The notes below the pieces were generated by a model. The model did no database searches. It saw only the letters and a list, made by a program, of their open reading frames with translations, and was not told where the DNA came from. From assembly GCA_032251045.1 (NCBI GenBank), contig JAVVEW010000012.1, positions 1 through 53,901 of the forward strand: a DNA stretch of 53,901 nucleotides, read 5' to 3'. The stretch is from JAVVEW01 sp032251045 (GTDB lineage: Bacteria > Pseudomonadota > Gammaproteobacteria > Methylococcales > Methylomonadaceae). This document shows, in pieces, positions 42,886-52,083 of this stretch. The translations under genes were made by a program, and so were the position numbers. Position 1 is the stretch's first letter. Each line of letters starts with the position of its first letter.

Positions 42886-44837
42886 TCACGTAACCAGACA
42901 AATTGATACGCACTCAAATGCAATGCGCCGGTTTGTGGATCGATTGCCGGCGATCCTGACACCAAGTCGATGCAATGCTGATGCTGACTTAAGCCTTTAC
43001 CATGCAATGCCTCTGCGGCGATACTTTGCGCCTCGGCACTGAAGTTGGAGAGGGCAAATACGCGCTCGGAAGGCCGGGTCATATCCTGGCGTAAAAAAGC
43101 GAACACATGCGGGTTGTCCAGTTCAATCAGCCAACGATTGTTAAAATCGGCGAATGCAGGTGTTTCCTTGCGAATCGCGATCAGCTTTCTTAAGCCTTCA
43201 AAAATCGCATATTCCGGCGTGCCTTGTTTATGGCGCAGCTCTGCCTTTTGCCAATCAATGGCTGGCCGGTGAATCCAGCGGGTATCGCCATGATAATGTT
43301 CGTCATCCAGCGTGCTGTAGTCGTTCAGATTGCCGATTTCATCGCCGTAATAAAGCAGTGGAATACCGCCGAACGACAAAATGACATTGTGTATCAACAA
43401 AATTCTGCGAATCGCCAGGTCAATCAGTTCCGGCTCGCCGGAATCAATCGCTTTTTCCAGACCGACCAGCGATGCCAGGGTGCCGGCGATGCGGGCGTCG
43501 CCGGTTTTTTCGTTGGCCATGAATGGCATACCCGAGGCCATCGAGTCTGGATATTTGCCGGTGAAGAAATCAACCAGAAATTTGCGATGCGGCCCCGGTT
43601 CATAGCCCACTTTATAAACATCCTGATCATCAAAGCCCAAGCCGATATCGTCATGACAGCGGGCGTAATTCAGCCAGGTGGCGCGTTCCAGTTTATCCGG
43701 CAGGCTTTTAATACCCTGATTCAAAAGCTTGCTGTTGCGCGTGGCCATGGCATCCCACAAAAGCGCCATCAGCGTGGCGTTGTAGGCGATTTCACATTCC
43801 TTAGCAATGACCGCATCCTCGCCGAAATACTTGGTAATTTCCACCGGCGCGACAATGGCTTCAGCAATGAACAAGGCGCCGGGCGCGGTGACCTGGCAGC
43901 AGTCTTTCATCAATTGCAGCAATAAGTGCGCCTCGCGCTCGTTTTGACAGGCGGTGCCGATTTTTTTCCACAAAAAAGCCACCGCGTCCAGGCGGATGAT
44001 GTCGGCGCCCTGATTCAGCCAGAACAAGATGACATCCAGCATTTCGATGAACACATCGGGATTGTGATAATTCAGATCCCACTGGTAATCGTTGAACACG
44101 GTCATCACCCAACGACCCATGGCTTCGTTCCAGGTGAAATTGCCGGGTGCGGTCTGCGGGAAAATTTCCGGCATGGCATATTCAAATTGGTCGGGAATGT
44201 CACGAGTTTCGTAGGTGTAGTAGTAATCCTGATATTTTTTGTCGCCGGCGATGGCGTGTTGCGCCCAGGCATGTTCATTGGAGGTATGGTTGGCGACCAC
44301 GTCCAGCACCAGCAAAATATCTTTTTTACGGAACTCCTCAACCACATAGGCCAAGTCTTCCAGCGTGCCGACCCGGTCGTCAATCTGCCGGAAATCACTG
44401 ACTGCGTAGCCGCCGTCACTTTTACCGGTCGGACATTGCAGGATTGGCATGATATGCACCAGATTCACACCCAGCTCCTGAAAATAGCCGGAGTTTTCAC
44501 CGACGCCGCGCAGATTGCCGGCAAACCCGGCGCTGTACAGAGCCATGCCCACCCATTCCTGGCTTAAAAACCAGTTATGGTCTTTTTCCCGGTCGCTGTC
44601 TTGTTGTTTGAGGAATTCAGAGCGCTGGATGTAGTTACGCGCCAGCGTCTCAACCACTTTCAACATTTTTTGCCGAAAATCATCGCGGTCGCCGTACAAT
44701 CGGTGAAACAAACTGTACAGACCATAGAAGTTGGCGCCCAGGCGGGTGTAAAAATGGCGCAGATCCCGCTTGCGAATGTCCGGTTTCAATTCGTCGAGAA
44801 TTTCGTTGAGCAGGGCGTGGGAAATTTGTTCGTACAT
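42879..44837 (-). CDS. ams: Amylosucrase (GH13)
   Basis: A 652-residue glucansucrase that splits sucrose, transferring glucose to an alpha-1,4-glucan and releasing fructose. An N-terminal helical domain of about 90 residues precedes the barrel. Catalytic blocks: LVLDVVANHTSNEH, IIRLDAVAFLWKKIG with the nucleophile Asp, FIAEAIV with the acid/base Glu, and YARCHDDIGLGF with the third Asp. Length and layout match Neisseria and methanotroph amylosucrases. It follows fruK by 9 nt. Confidence 0.96.
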   Translation of the reverse strand: MYEQISHALLNEILDELKPDIRKRDLRHFYTRLGANFYGLYSLFHRLYGDRDDFRQKMLKVVETLARNYIQRSEFLKQQDSDREKDHNWFLSQEWVGMALYSAGFAGNLRGVGENSGYFQELGVNLVHIMPILQCPTGKSDGGYAVSDFRQIDDRVGTLEDLAYVVEEFRKKDILLVLDVVANHTSNEHAWAQHAIAGDKKYQDYYYTYETRDIPDQFEYAMPEIFPQTAPGNFTWNEAMGRWVMTVFNDYQWDLNYHNPDVFIEMLDVILFWLNQGADIIRLDAVAFLWKKIGTACQNEREAHLLLQLMKDCCQVTAPGALFIAEAIVAPVEITKYFGEDAVIAKECEIAYNATLMALLWDAMATRNSKLLNQGIKSLPDKLERATWLNYARCHDDIGLGFDDQDVYKVGYEPGPHRKFLVDFFTGKYPDSMASGMPFMANEKTGDARIAGTLASLVGLEKAIDSGEPELIDLAIRRILLIHNVILSFGGIPLLYYGDEIGNLNDYSTLDDEHYHGDTRWIHRPAIDWQKAELRHKQGTPEYAIFEGLRKLIAIRKETPAFADFNNRWLIELDNPHVFAFLRQDMTRPSERVFALSNFSAEAQSIAAEALHGKGLSQHQHCIDLVSGSPAIDPQTGALHLSAYQFVWLREC

Positions 44838-44846
44838 GGCAATAAC

Positions 44847-45731
44847 TCAAGCAGTCCATTGGTCAAGGAAGGGGCGATAAAAGTTGGCTTCACGCACTGT
44901 AGCGCCGCGCCGAGTGACCAGCAAGGATGCAAACGCTTGTGCGCGGTGTAGCGTTTCCTCAAACGGCCAGTTTCGGCTCAGGCCCAGCAGCAACACGGCA
45001 GTAAACGCGTCACCCGCGCCCACGGCATCGATCACGTCCAGGTTATCAGGGGGTGACACCTGGTACAGGTGCCGGTCATGACAGCGCTTACCAATCGCGC
45101 CTTCTCGGCCCAAGGTCACCACCGCACCGGCCAGCGCGTGTCGCTCGATCAAACGATCCAGGCTGTGCTCCAGATCGGCGCAAGGTTCATGCAGTGCAAA
45201 CAATTCATCCCGGTTCAGCTTCACCCAATCGGCACCATCCAGAAAGGTCAGCACATCTTGTTTTTGCCACCAGGGTGCACGCAGGTTGACATCCATGAAC
45301 ACCCGGCCACTGTAACGACGACTCAGCCGCCGAATTGCGGTCCGACTGACCGGATTGCGCAGCGCCAGACTGCCATGATAAAAAAACGCCTCATCCGGCA
45401 AGCTATCGAAATGTGCGCCACTGATAAAATCATAGGCCTGGTCGGGTTCGATGCTGTAGTTTGGTTCTCCCTGATCCAGGGTAATGCTGACCTGTCCGGT
45501 CGGGTGGTCAGAGTCCAGCTCAAGACCGGATGCATCCATCTGCCAATCGCGCATGGCCTCGATAATGGCGCGACCGCGTGCATCATGCCCAATACGGCTG
45601 ATCAACACCGGTGTCGCGCCCAGCGCCTGTAAATGCCAGGCAACATTGAACGGCGCGCCACCTAGGACTTGCGTATCAGGAAAACAGTCGAATAACACTT
45701 CGCCTGCCAGCACAATGGGTACTTTTTTCAT
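44847..45731 (-). CDS. fruK: Fructokinase (PfkB family)
   Basis: A 294-residue ATP:fructose 6-phosphotransferase. The start at 45731 (MKKVPIVLAGEVLFDCFPD) overlaps the spp stop by 4 nt; 45803 would run into spp. It has GGAPFNVAWHLQALG near residues 25-39 and the PfkB signature DAVGAGDAFTAV near 235-246 with catalytic Asp. In methanotrophs this gene is always beside sps, spp and ams and phosphorylates the fructose released by amylosucrase, giving fructose-6-phosphate back to the RuMP cycle. Confidence 0.94.
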   Translation of the reverse strand: MKKVPIVLAGEVLFDCFPDTQVLGGAPFNVAWHLQALGATPVLISRIGHDARGRAIIEAMRDWQMDASGLELDSDHPTGQVSITLDQGEPNYSIEPDQAYDFISGAHFDSLPDEAFFYHGSLALRNPVSRTAIRRLSRRYSGRVFMDVNLRAPWWQKQDVLTFLDGADWVKLNRDELFALHEPCADLEHSLDRLIERHALAGAVVTLGREGAIGKRCHDRHLYQVSPPDNLDVIDAVGAGDAFTAVLLLGLSRNWPFEETLHRAQAFASLLVTRRGATVREANFYRPFLDQWTA

Positions 45732-46573
45732 AATGTCTCCAGCCAACGTTCGGTCTCGGGCCAAAAATGTATGGCCCCTTCCAGGATGCCAGCGCTGTAA
45801 CATCCATTCAAATTCCGCCAGCCACCTTGAGCTTGGTACAACGCCTTGCAGTTGCCCAGCCGCTCGGCTTCGGCCTGGGCTTGTTGTTTTATCGTATCGC
45901 TGGCGTTGGCGACCAGCACGGCGGGAATTTCACTGACCAACACGGGCAGATCATTACCGCTGTCACCGGCAAACACCGTTTTGGCCAAGGTCAATTCCAG
46001 ATGAGTGCGTAAAAAATCCACGGCATGGAATTTGGTCGCCCGCGCCGGAACAATATCCAAAAGTCCGATTTGCCTGGCTTCGTCAACACTATAAATCAAC
46101 TCGGCATGAACCCCGAGCCGGGTCAGACGTTGGCGAATTTGTCCCAGCAGAGGCGTTAATTGCAGCGATAACGGCAGATAATAACTGAGCTTGAAATCAT
46201 TTTGCTTGGTTTTCTCCTGCAAGGTCAGTTCGGTCAGATCGACCAGCTCGCGGCTTAAATCCTGATGACTGAGATTGCCCCAGTCGGCGGCAATATCATC
46301 CCGCCAGGCATCCACAACCCGCCAGTCGCCTTGTTCCTTCCGATAAATCGTGGTGCCGACATCGGCGACCACATAATCCGGCTCGGGTAACCAATATTCA
46401 GCAATGGCCTCTTCAACCAAGCCCAGGTGCCGGCCCGTCACATAAGCCAAGGCTATTTCAGGGCGTTGCGTGAATTGCCTGAACAAATCGCGAACCCCAG
46501 TCGATTCAGGTGCATCGCCATTGGGCAACAGCGTACGATCCAGGTCGGTGGCAAGCAGCAACTGAACACCCAT
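45728..46573 (-). CDS. spp: Sucrose-phosphate phosphatase
   Basis: A 281-residue HAD-family phosphatase (S6PP type) that removes phosphate from sucrose-6-phosphate. The nucleophile motif is LATDLDRTL with Asp10 and Asp12; the late VFAGDSGNDLPVL carries the metal-binding acids, and YVTGRHLGLVEEAI the sugar-contact loop. Its start overlaps the sps stop by one base (TGATG), so it is co-translated with it. A second, HAD-like domain exists at the C-terminus of Sps. Confidence 0.95.
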   Translation of the reverse strand: MGVQLLLATDLDRTLLPNGDAPESTGVRDLFRQFTQRPEIALAYVTGRHLGLVEEAIAEYWLPEPDYVVADVGTTIYRKEQGDWRVVDAWRDDIAADWGNLSHQDLSRELVDLTELTLQEKTKQNDFKLSYYLPLSLQLTPLLGQIRQRLTRLGVHAELIYSVDEARQIGLLDIVPARATKFHAVDFLRTHLELTLAKTVFAGDSGNDLPVLVSEIPAVLVANASDTIKQQAQAEAERLGNCKALYQAQGGWRNLNGCYSAGILEGAIHFWPETERWLETL

Positions 46574-48708
46574 CAGTCGTCCTCGGTCAGAAAATGATAA
46601 TGCTCGATAGCTTCCAGAATGCCCAGAGCATGGGGTTCTTTGGCGAAATAAATACGCTCAACCTCGGTCAATTCCGATAATTCTTCCCGGTAACGATTGG
46701 CCACCACCACCGCCAGCGTATTGCCTTGCATCATATCCTCATCGGCACCAGAGCCACCCGCGACCAGGATGCTTTCCAGTGGAATACGCCATTTTTGCGC
46801 GAAATAACGCAGCGCCTGGCCTTTTGAAGCCCGTGCCGGGGTGATGTCCAGATATTGCTGGAAGGACAACGCCATGGTCACGGCGAGGTCATGTTGGCGC
46901 AACAGCGTGTTAATGTCCTCCACCGGTGGTGCTTGCTCGCGGTCGTAATAATAAGAAAGTTTGAAGCGGCTCAGATTTCTTGATTCTTGCAAGGTCAACC
47001 CGGGCACATCAGCTAACAATTTGCGAATCACTTTCGGCGACCAATGATAATCGATATGCTCAATCCAGGACTGATCCAGCGTAAGGTCGGGGGCGCTGTA
47101 GATTTCCGTACCCAGTCGGGTAATCAACACATCCGGCAACGGCACTTTATGCTTTTTCAACACCGACATGGCCGATTCCAGGCTGCGCCCGGTGGCGATA
47201 CCCCAAAGTACGGATTTGCGGTGACTGCGTAAATACTCGGTAAATTGCGTCAATGCTTGCGCGTCACCCAGCAAGCTGTGATCGATATCGCTGAATAATG
47301 CCTGGCTTTGATACAAATGCTTACCACGCTTGCGGCTGATTTTGATGGTACCTTGTTCGCGTTTCAAAAGCGGCGCCATTTGCTCCAGATAACGCTGGGC
47401 ATGGGCTTTCCAGGCGTAAAACTGTTCGATATTGTCCAGGCCGTTTTGCACATAACGCTGACGCGAAGCGCTATCGCGCAAAATAACCAACAACGCGCTG
47501 GCAATGGCTTCGGTATCCAGTGGATCAACCAACAGGCCATTATGCAGATTGCCGATAATATCCACCGGGCCGCCATTCTCCGTGGCCACAATCGGGCAAC
47601 CGCAGGCGGCTGCCTCCAGCAAGGTCAGGCCAAACGGTTCGGTCAGCGCCGGGTTGATGAATACGCCACCACTGGCAGCGGTCAAGCGGTAAATATCAGC
47701 CACGTCATCGGGGTGGTGATGTTTCGGCAGGGCCACTTTGCCATGCAGGTCGTAGGCGTCCAAGGTCAGCAACAGCTCCGTTAACACCTGTTGCGCGCCG
47801 TCGTCCAGCTCAGTAATATCATCACGATTACCGGCGATGATCAGCAGATTGGCCCAATCCTGCAAAGCTTTGGACTCACCGTAGGCGCGTAGCAGGGAAA
47901 TGATATTTTTGCGCTCATCAGGCCGAGACAAGGCCAGAATAACCGGCTTGTCCGGCTCGCGCCAAAAGGGCAGCAGCGCCTGGTGGTAGGCGATATCAAG
48001 CGCGTTTTCCCGGGCGGGGTAAAATCGGCTCAGATCGGTGCCGGGCGGGATGATGATCATCCGCTCCGGCGGGTAACAATCGTAAAGCTCGTATTGCTCG
48101 TTGATTTCATGGCGAGTGCTGGTGATGATGTGATCGGCATTGGCCAGCACTTCTTCTTCAGCCTCGATCCGGCGCGCCAGGTGATAGCGCTGTTCGATAA
48201 CCTGGGCATCCTGCCCGGAGGCCAGTAAACGACGGTGTTTGTCACGCCCCAGCGAGTGACCGGTATGCACCAGCGGAATACCGGTCATGTGACTGAGCCT
48301 GACGCCAACATAACCGGCGTCGGCGTAATGACTGTGCAACAAATCCGGCATACGCTTTTGTTGTTGCAGATATGTTAAAAGATTGTCGGCGAAACTGTCC
48401 AGATAGGGCCAGAGTTCCTCTTTAGGAAGATAGGCATCAGGCCCTGCCTCGATACGCACGATGCGCGCCCCGTTTTCGGGCAGGTCTTCAGCCGGTTGGG
48501 CGTAATCCTCACTGACCCGGTCATCGATCACTCTGCGGGTTATCAATTCAACCCGTGCCACTGTATCTTGTTGCGCCAAAGCCCGGGTTAAATCGACAAC
48601 ATACTGGGTCTGGCCGCCGGTATCGGCATCACGCCCTAACTCCAGATTCTGGCCACGAATGAGTCCATGAATACTGATCATGGCAATGTAATAGCGATTT
48701 TCAGACAT
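46573..48708 (-). CDS. sps: Sucrose-phosphate synthase
   Basis: A 711-residue enzyme joining UDP-glucose and fructose-6-phosphate to sucrose-6-phosphate. Start at 48708 (MSENRYYIAMISIHGLIRG) is supported by GAGGAA just upstream; the frame to 48837 lacks homology. The GT4 domain (to about residue 460) has GRDADTGGQTQYVVDL, LALSRPDERKNI and EPFGLTLLEAAACGCPIVATE. The last 230 residues are a HAD-like domain (LFSDIDHSLLG) resembling Spp, with Ser where Thr is usual. First gene of sps-spp-fruK-ams-sixA; the 190-bp divergent gap should hold its promoter. Confidence 0.95.
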   Translation of the reverse strand: MSENRYYIAMISIHGLIRGQNLELGRDADTGGQTQYVVDLTRALAQQDTVARVELITRRVIDDRVSEDYAQPAEDLPENGARIVRIEAGPDAYLPKEELWPYLDSFADNLLTYLQQQKRMPDLLHSHYADAGYVGVRLSHMTGIPLVHTGHSLGRDKHRRLLASGQDAQVIEQRYHLARRIEAEEEVLANADHIITSTRHEINEQYELYDCYPPERMIIIPPGTDLSRFYPARENALDIAYHQALLPFWREPDKPVILALSRPDERKNIISLLRAYGESKALQDWANLLIIAGNRDDITELDDGAQQVLTELLLTLDAYDLHGKVALPKHHHPDDVADIYRLTAASGGVFINPALTEPFGLTLLEAAACGCPIVATENGGPVDIIGNLHNGLLVDPLDTEAIASALLVILRDSASRQRYVQNGLDNIEQFYAWKAHAQRYLEQMAPLLKREQGTIKISRKRGKHLYQSQALFSDIDHSLLGDAQALTQFTEYLRSHRKSVLWGIATGRSLESAMSVLKKHKVPLPDVLITRLGTEIYSAPDLTLDQSWIEHIDYHWSPKVIRKLLADVPGLTLQESRNLSRFKLSYYYDREQAPPVEDINTLLRQHDLAVTMALSFQQYLDITPARASKGQALRYFAQKWRIPLESILVAGGSGADEDMMQGNTLAVVVANRYREELSELTEVERIYFAKEPHALGILEAIEHYHFLTEDD

Positions 48709-48882
48709 GGTATTCCTCGGAGACTGTGAAAAAGAGCGCAGGCGATCCCCGCCCAACGACTCAAGCATGGTAACAATGGCTGACAGGGTCGTCCACCGAC
48801 ACCGGTCAATCGACCCAACAATTGCCGCCTTGCGCAAGACGCACTCGATGCGGTGGTGTCAAATAACGCCATCGTGCTTAAT

Positions 48883-48888
48883 TATAAT
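48883..48888 (+). promoter_or_regulatory. Possible minus-10 box for the NUDIX gene
   Basis: TATAAT lies 11 nt before the ATG at 48900. There is no good minus-35 box 16-18 nt upstream, and the leader would be very short, so either the transcript starts almost at the ATG or translation begins at the internal ATG 48972. Confidence 0.35.
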
Positions 48889-48899
48889 AGGCTTATCGG

Positions 48900-49400
48900 A
48901 TGAACAACCAACAAAGACTAAGAACGCTAAACAATGATGCTCAAACCAACACGAGCCCGCCGCAGCCGGCGATGGGCGTCGCCGCCGTGCTGGTCAAGGC
49001 AGGTCAAGTGCTGTTGATCGAGCGTGGCAAGCCGCCGGCTGAAGGCTTGTGGTCTATCCCCGGCGGCCGATTAGAAGCTGGGGAAAGCCTGATCGAAGCC
49101 TGTCAACGCGAAGTCAAGGAAGAAACCGGACTGGACATCGTCGTTAAATCGCTGCTTGCCGTGGTCGAGCATCGTGACCTGGCGTTTCATTATGTGATCC
49201 ACGATTTTCTGGCCGTGCTGGCGCCGGATAGCCCGCTTCAGCCGGTCGCCGCCTCTGATGTCCGCAAGGCGCGCTGGGTGGCGGTCAGCGATATGGCTAC
49301 ACTTAACCTGGTGCCAGGGCTTGAAAGCATTATCCAGCAGGCTTTGACCGGGCAAAAGGGGCTTGCCATGCGCACCGATACTGGCACCGACTTCTGGTAA
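48900..49400 (+). CDS. NUDIX hydrolase
   Basis: A 166-residue hydrolase with a perfect NUDIX box at residues 56-78: Gly56, Glu62, Arg70-Glu71-Val72, Glu74-Glu75 and Gly77 fit GX5EX7REUXEEXGU. Strand pattern MGVAAVLVKAGQVLLIERGKPP precedes it. Members cleave nucleoside diphosphates linked to X; substrates range from ADP-ribose to oxidised nucleotides. The first 24 residues are polar and may not be translated if ATG 48972 is used. Divergent from sps. Confidence 0.9.
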   Translation: MNNQQRLRTLNNDAQTNTSPPQPAMGVAAVLVKAGQVLLIERGKPPAEGLWSIPGGRLEAGESLIEACQREVKEETGLDIVVKSLLAVVEHRDLAFHYVIHDFLAVLAPDSPLQPVAASDVRKARWVAVSDMATLNLVPGLESIIQQALTGQKGLAMRTDTGTDFW

Positions 49401-49540
49401 CACCCGACGCAGAGCGCGACCAGCTAAGCCATAGCGGTTTTTGCATAAGCGGGGCTGCGATGACTACCCATAGAAAAACCTTGGCGCTGTGAATCAGCTG
49501 TCGTTATACTTGCCAACCGTTTGTTAGGTTCGGATCCATC

Positions 49541-50071
49541 ATGTCAATCAGAAGCTTTGAAAACCATCATCCTAGTCTAGGTGCTGCAGCTTATGTTGAT
49601 GACAGCGCCACAGTCATCGGCGATGTTGTCTTGGGTGATGATGTTTCGGTATGGCCCTCGGCGGTGATTCGTGGCGATGTTGAAGCCATACGCATCGGTG
49701 CTGGCACCAATGTGCAAGATGGCGCGGTGTTGCATGTCACCCATGCCGGCCCCTACACCGCCAAAGGCGCACCGTTAACCATTGGTCAGGGCGTGACCAT
49801 CGGCCACAGCGCCACGGTTCATGCGGCAACCGTAGGCGATTACTGTTTAATCGGCATCGGCGCCATCATATTGGATAACGCCGTGCTGAAAAATGAAGTC
49901 ATGCTGGGGGCGGGGGCATTGGTTGCACCGGGCAAGAAGCTGGACAGTGGTTTTCTATATGTCGGCGCACCGGCCCGACCGATTCGAGCATTGAGCGAAC
50001 AAGAGCGCGCCTTTTTGCATTACTCTTACCAAAATTACATCGAACTGAAAAACCGTTATCTGGCTCGCTAA
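49541..50071 (+). CDS. Gamma-carbonic anhydrase-like hexapeptide protein (YrdA type)
   Basis: A 176-residue left-handed beta-helix protein. Hexapeptide turns such as IGDVVLGDDVSVWPSAVIRG, and later VGDYCLIGIGAIIL, run through most of it. The three zinc-binding histidines of the gamma class are His65 (LHVT), His89 and His94 (GHSATVH). This type is annotated as carbonic anhydrase or YrdA; many members lack measured activity. No operon partner. Start at 49541 with a weak ribosome site. Confidence 0.92.
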   Translation: MSIRSFENHHPSLGAAAYVDDSATVIGDVVLGDDVSVWPSAVIRGDVEAIRIGAGTNVQDGAVLHVTHAGPYTAKGAPLTIGQGVTIGHSATVHAATVGDYCLIGIGAIILDNAVLKNEVMLGAGALVAPGKKLDSGFLYVGAPARPIRALSEQERAFLHYSYQNYIELKNRYLAR

Positions 50072-50119
50072 CTAAAAGCGTTCACAGCCATTGCCGTGCC
50101 AACCTCGCGTATCCACTCT

Positions 50120-50136
50120 CCTCTTTCGTAAAGAGG
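50120..50136. repeat. Short hairpin between gamma-CA and photolyase genes
   Basis: CCTCTTT (50120-50126) pairs with AAAGAGG (50130-50136), 3-nt loop. It lies between convergent 3' ends and may serve as a stop for either side; resembles the other CT-rich hairpins in the window. Confidence 0.5.
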
Positions 50137-50169
50137 ACGGCGCTTCTTTCACCCGCGCTGTTCCGCACC

Positions 50170-51573
50170 TCACAAGGTCTTGAAAGCATCCAGTGCGGCT
50201 TGGCGGGAGGCCGATAAATCGACCATCGGCCTGGGGTAGGTTTGGCCTAAGGTCACGCCGGCGGCGCGTAGTACGTCCGCAGGCGCCTCCCAGGGCGCAG
50301 CCAGAAAACGATCTGGCAAACGACTCAGCTCAGACACAAAACGACGTATATAATGTCCTTGCGCATCAAATTTTCGCGCCTGAAGCACCGGATTGAAAAT
50401 CCGAAAATACGGCGCGGCATCGGCTCCTGAACCTGCCACCCATTGCCAGCCGGCACTGTTATTGGCTAAATCGGCATCGACCAAACAATCCCAGAACCAG
50501 CGCTGCCCTTCGCGCCAGTCAATCAGCAGATTTTTGACCAGAAACGACGCCGTGATCATGCGCACCCGGTTGTGCATGAAACCGGTTTGCCATAACTCGC
50601 GCATTCCGGCATCCACCCAGGGGATACCGGTCTGTCCGCGCTGCCACAAGGCTAAGGCCTCCTTATCCTGGCGCCAGGGAAAAGCGTCGAACTTACTCTG
50701 CCAATTGCACTCGGGCAGCTCAGGAAAATGGTATAGCAGATTGTGGCTGAATTCACGCCACACCAATTCGCGGCGAAACGCCTCGACCTTATCATCCGGC
50801 GCCACTTCAGACACAGCCTGCCAGATTTGCCCAGGCGACAGCTCGCCAAAATGCAGATGCGGCGACAAGCGTGATACCGCCTGACAGGCTGGAAAGTCAC
50901 GCTCGGCCTGATACAAAGGCAAACCTTGCTGTAAAAAGTGGCGTAATGCAGCTTGCGCGCCGGTTTCACCGATCTGCCAATGTGGGGCTAATGTTTGATA
51001 CCAGGGAATATCAGGCAACAAGGGCAATGTCTCAAACGACGCGCCCGGCACTGTTTCCGCCAAACGTAGCTCGGGCGCGGGCAAAGGCGGTGTTGGCGCG
51101 GGTGCATGCCGGCATCCTCGTTGGTAAAACGGCGTGAACACCCGATACGGCGTACCATCGGCTTTCACCACCTGCCACGGCTCCCAAAGCAAGCTGCCGT
51201 TGTCGCTGTGTACCGTCAAACCTTGCCCACGCAAAGTGCTTTTTAGCTGGCTATCGCGCTGACGTCGCCACGGCTCGTAGCAGCGGTTCCAATAGATACC
51301 GGCAATATTGAGGTGTTGCTGAAGATGAGTAAATACACGCTGCGGTGCGCCCCTGAAGCAACATAACCGCCCGGACAATGATTGATTCAACGCACTCAGC
51401 GAATGATAAAGCCACCAACGACTGGCCGAGCCGTGACGCCAGGCGCCGGCGGCCTCATCATCGAGAATGAACACCGGCAACACTGTTCCGGCACGCGCTG
51501 CGGCTGTTAACGCCGGGTTATTGGCCAGCCGCAAATCCTGCCGGAACCAGTGCACCACCGTGTTCATGGCCAT
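50170..51573 (-). CDS. phrB: Deoxyribodipyrimidine photo-lyase
   Basis: A 467-residue blue-light DNA repair enzyme of the CPD class I type. N-terminal VVHWFRQDLRLANNPAL is the Rossmann antenna start; the FAD domain shows TGIPWVDAGMRELWQTG, MHNRVRMITASFLVKNLL and WQWVAGSGADAAPYFRIFNP, the most conserved photolyase blocks. It splits cyclobutane pyrimidine dimers. The upstream small DUF4242 gene (stop 51581) is just 7 nt from its start, so the two are likely an operon. Confidence 0.95.
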   Translation of the reverse strand: MAMNTVVHWFRQDLRLANNPALTAAARAGTVLPVFILDDEAAGAWRHGSASRWWLYHSLSALNQSLSGRLCCFRGAPQRVFTHLQQHLNIAGIYWNRCYEPWRRQRDSQLKSTLRGQGLTVHSDNGSLLWEPWQVVKADGTPYRVFTPFYQRGCRHAPAPTPPLPAPELRLAETVPGASFETLPLLPDIPWYQTLAPHWQIGETGAQAALRHFLQQGLPLYQAERDFPACQAVSRLSPHLHFGELSPGQIWQAVSEVAPDDKVEAFRRELVWREFSHNLLYHFPELPECNWQSKFDAFPWRQDKEALALWQRGQTGIPWVDAGMRELWQTGFMHNRVRMITASFLVKNLLIDWREGQRWFWDCLVDADLANNSAGWQWVAGSGADAAPYFRIFNPVLQARKFDAQGHYIRRFVSELSRLPDRFLAAPWEAPADVLRAAGVTLGQTYPRPMVDLSASRQAALDAFKTL

Positions 51574-51580
51574 CGCCCGA

Positions 51581-51856
51581 TCAGGCCTCGGCCGTGGTTG
51601 GGTCGATCACGGTTTTGACCTGGGCAATACGATTGGCCGGAAAACCGCCTTGTTCGGCATGTTCACGAATCGCTTGTTCGTTGTCGGCAAGATAAACACA
51701 GTAGATTTTGTCATCGGTGACATAACTTTCCTGCCATTGAATTCTAGGACCTAAGGTGCCGAGTACCTGACAGGATTTTTGCGAAATAGCTTGCAGTTCA
51801 TCGGCACGCAATGCGCCAGCGCCTGGAACGTCTCGTTCGATAATAAATTTGGGCAT
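51581..51856 (-). CDS. DUF4242 (nickel-binding SCO4226-like) small protein
   Basis: A 91-residue protein with the ferredoxin-like pattern of DUF4242: MPKFIIERDVPGAG at the start, IQWQESYVTDDKIYCVYLA in the middle and a short C-terminal helix (EHAEQGGFPANRI). The related Streptomyces SCO4226 binds nickel, but the role here is unknown. I use the second Met (51856), the usual family start; 51859 adds one Met. It is 7 nt upstream of phrB. Confidence 0.88.
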   Translation of the reverse strand: MPKFIIERDVPGAGALRADELQAISQKSCQVLGTLGPRIQWQESYVTDDKIYCVYLADNEQAIREHAEQGGFPANRIAQVKTVIDPTTAEA

Positions 51857-52035
51857 CACGCCTCCTGAAAGGTGCAGTATAAAATTAAATTAACGTGCAA
51901 AGTGCCATGGCATGATAAACACTCTAACGCACAGGCTCAATCGTTGACGGTCAAGACCATGTGCGCATCACGCAGACTCAACGCCGTGCATGTCAGTAAA
52001 GCCTTGTCAAGGGTATACCGCGTCAGTCCGATTAC

Positions 52036-52044
52036 TGGTATATT
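52036..52044 (+). promoter_or_regulatory. Possible extended minus-10 promoter for rpoZ
   Basis: TGGTATATT (TGn followed by TATATT) lies about 40 nt before the rpoZ start. There is no good minus-35 box at 17 nt, which extended minus-10 promoters tolerate. A GCGGAG site precedes the ATG. Confidence 0.4.
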
Positions 52045-52083
52045 CACCCATTACATTAAATAACCCTATCAAGCGGAGTCAGC

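Noticed and set aside
43224..43925. 233-residue open frame on the plus strand
   Set aside because: It is antisense to the amylosucrase gene, whose catalytic motifs are intact in the other strand; the translation has no recognisable pattern.
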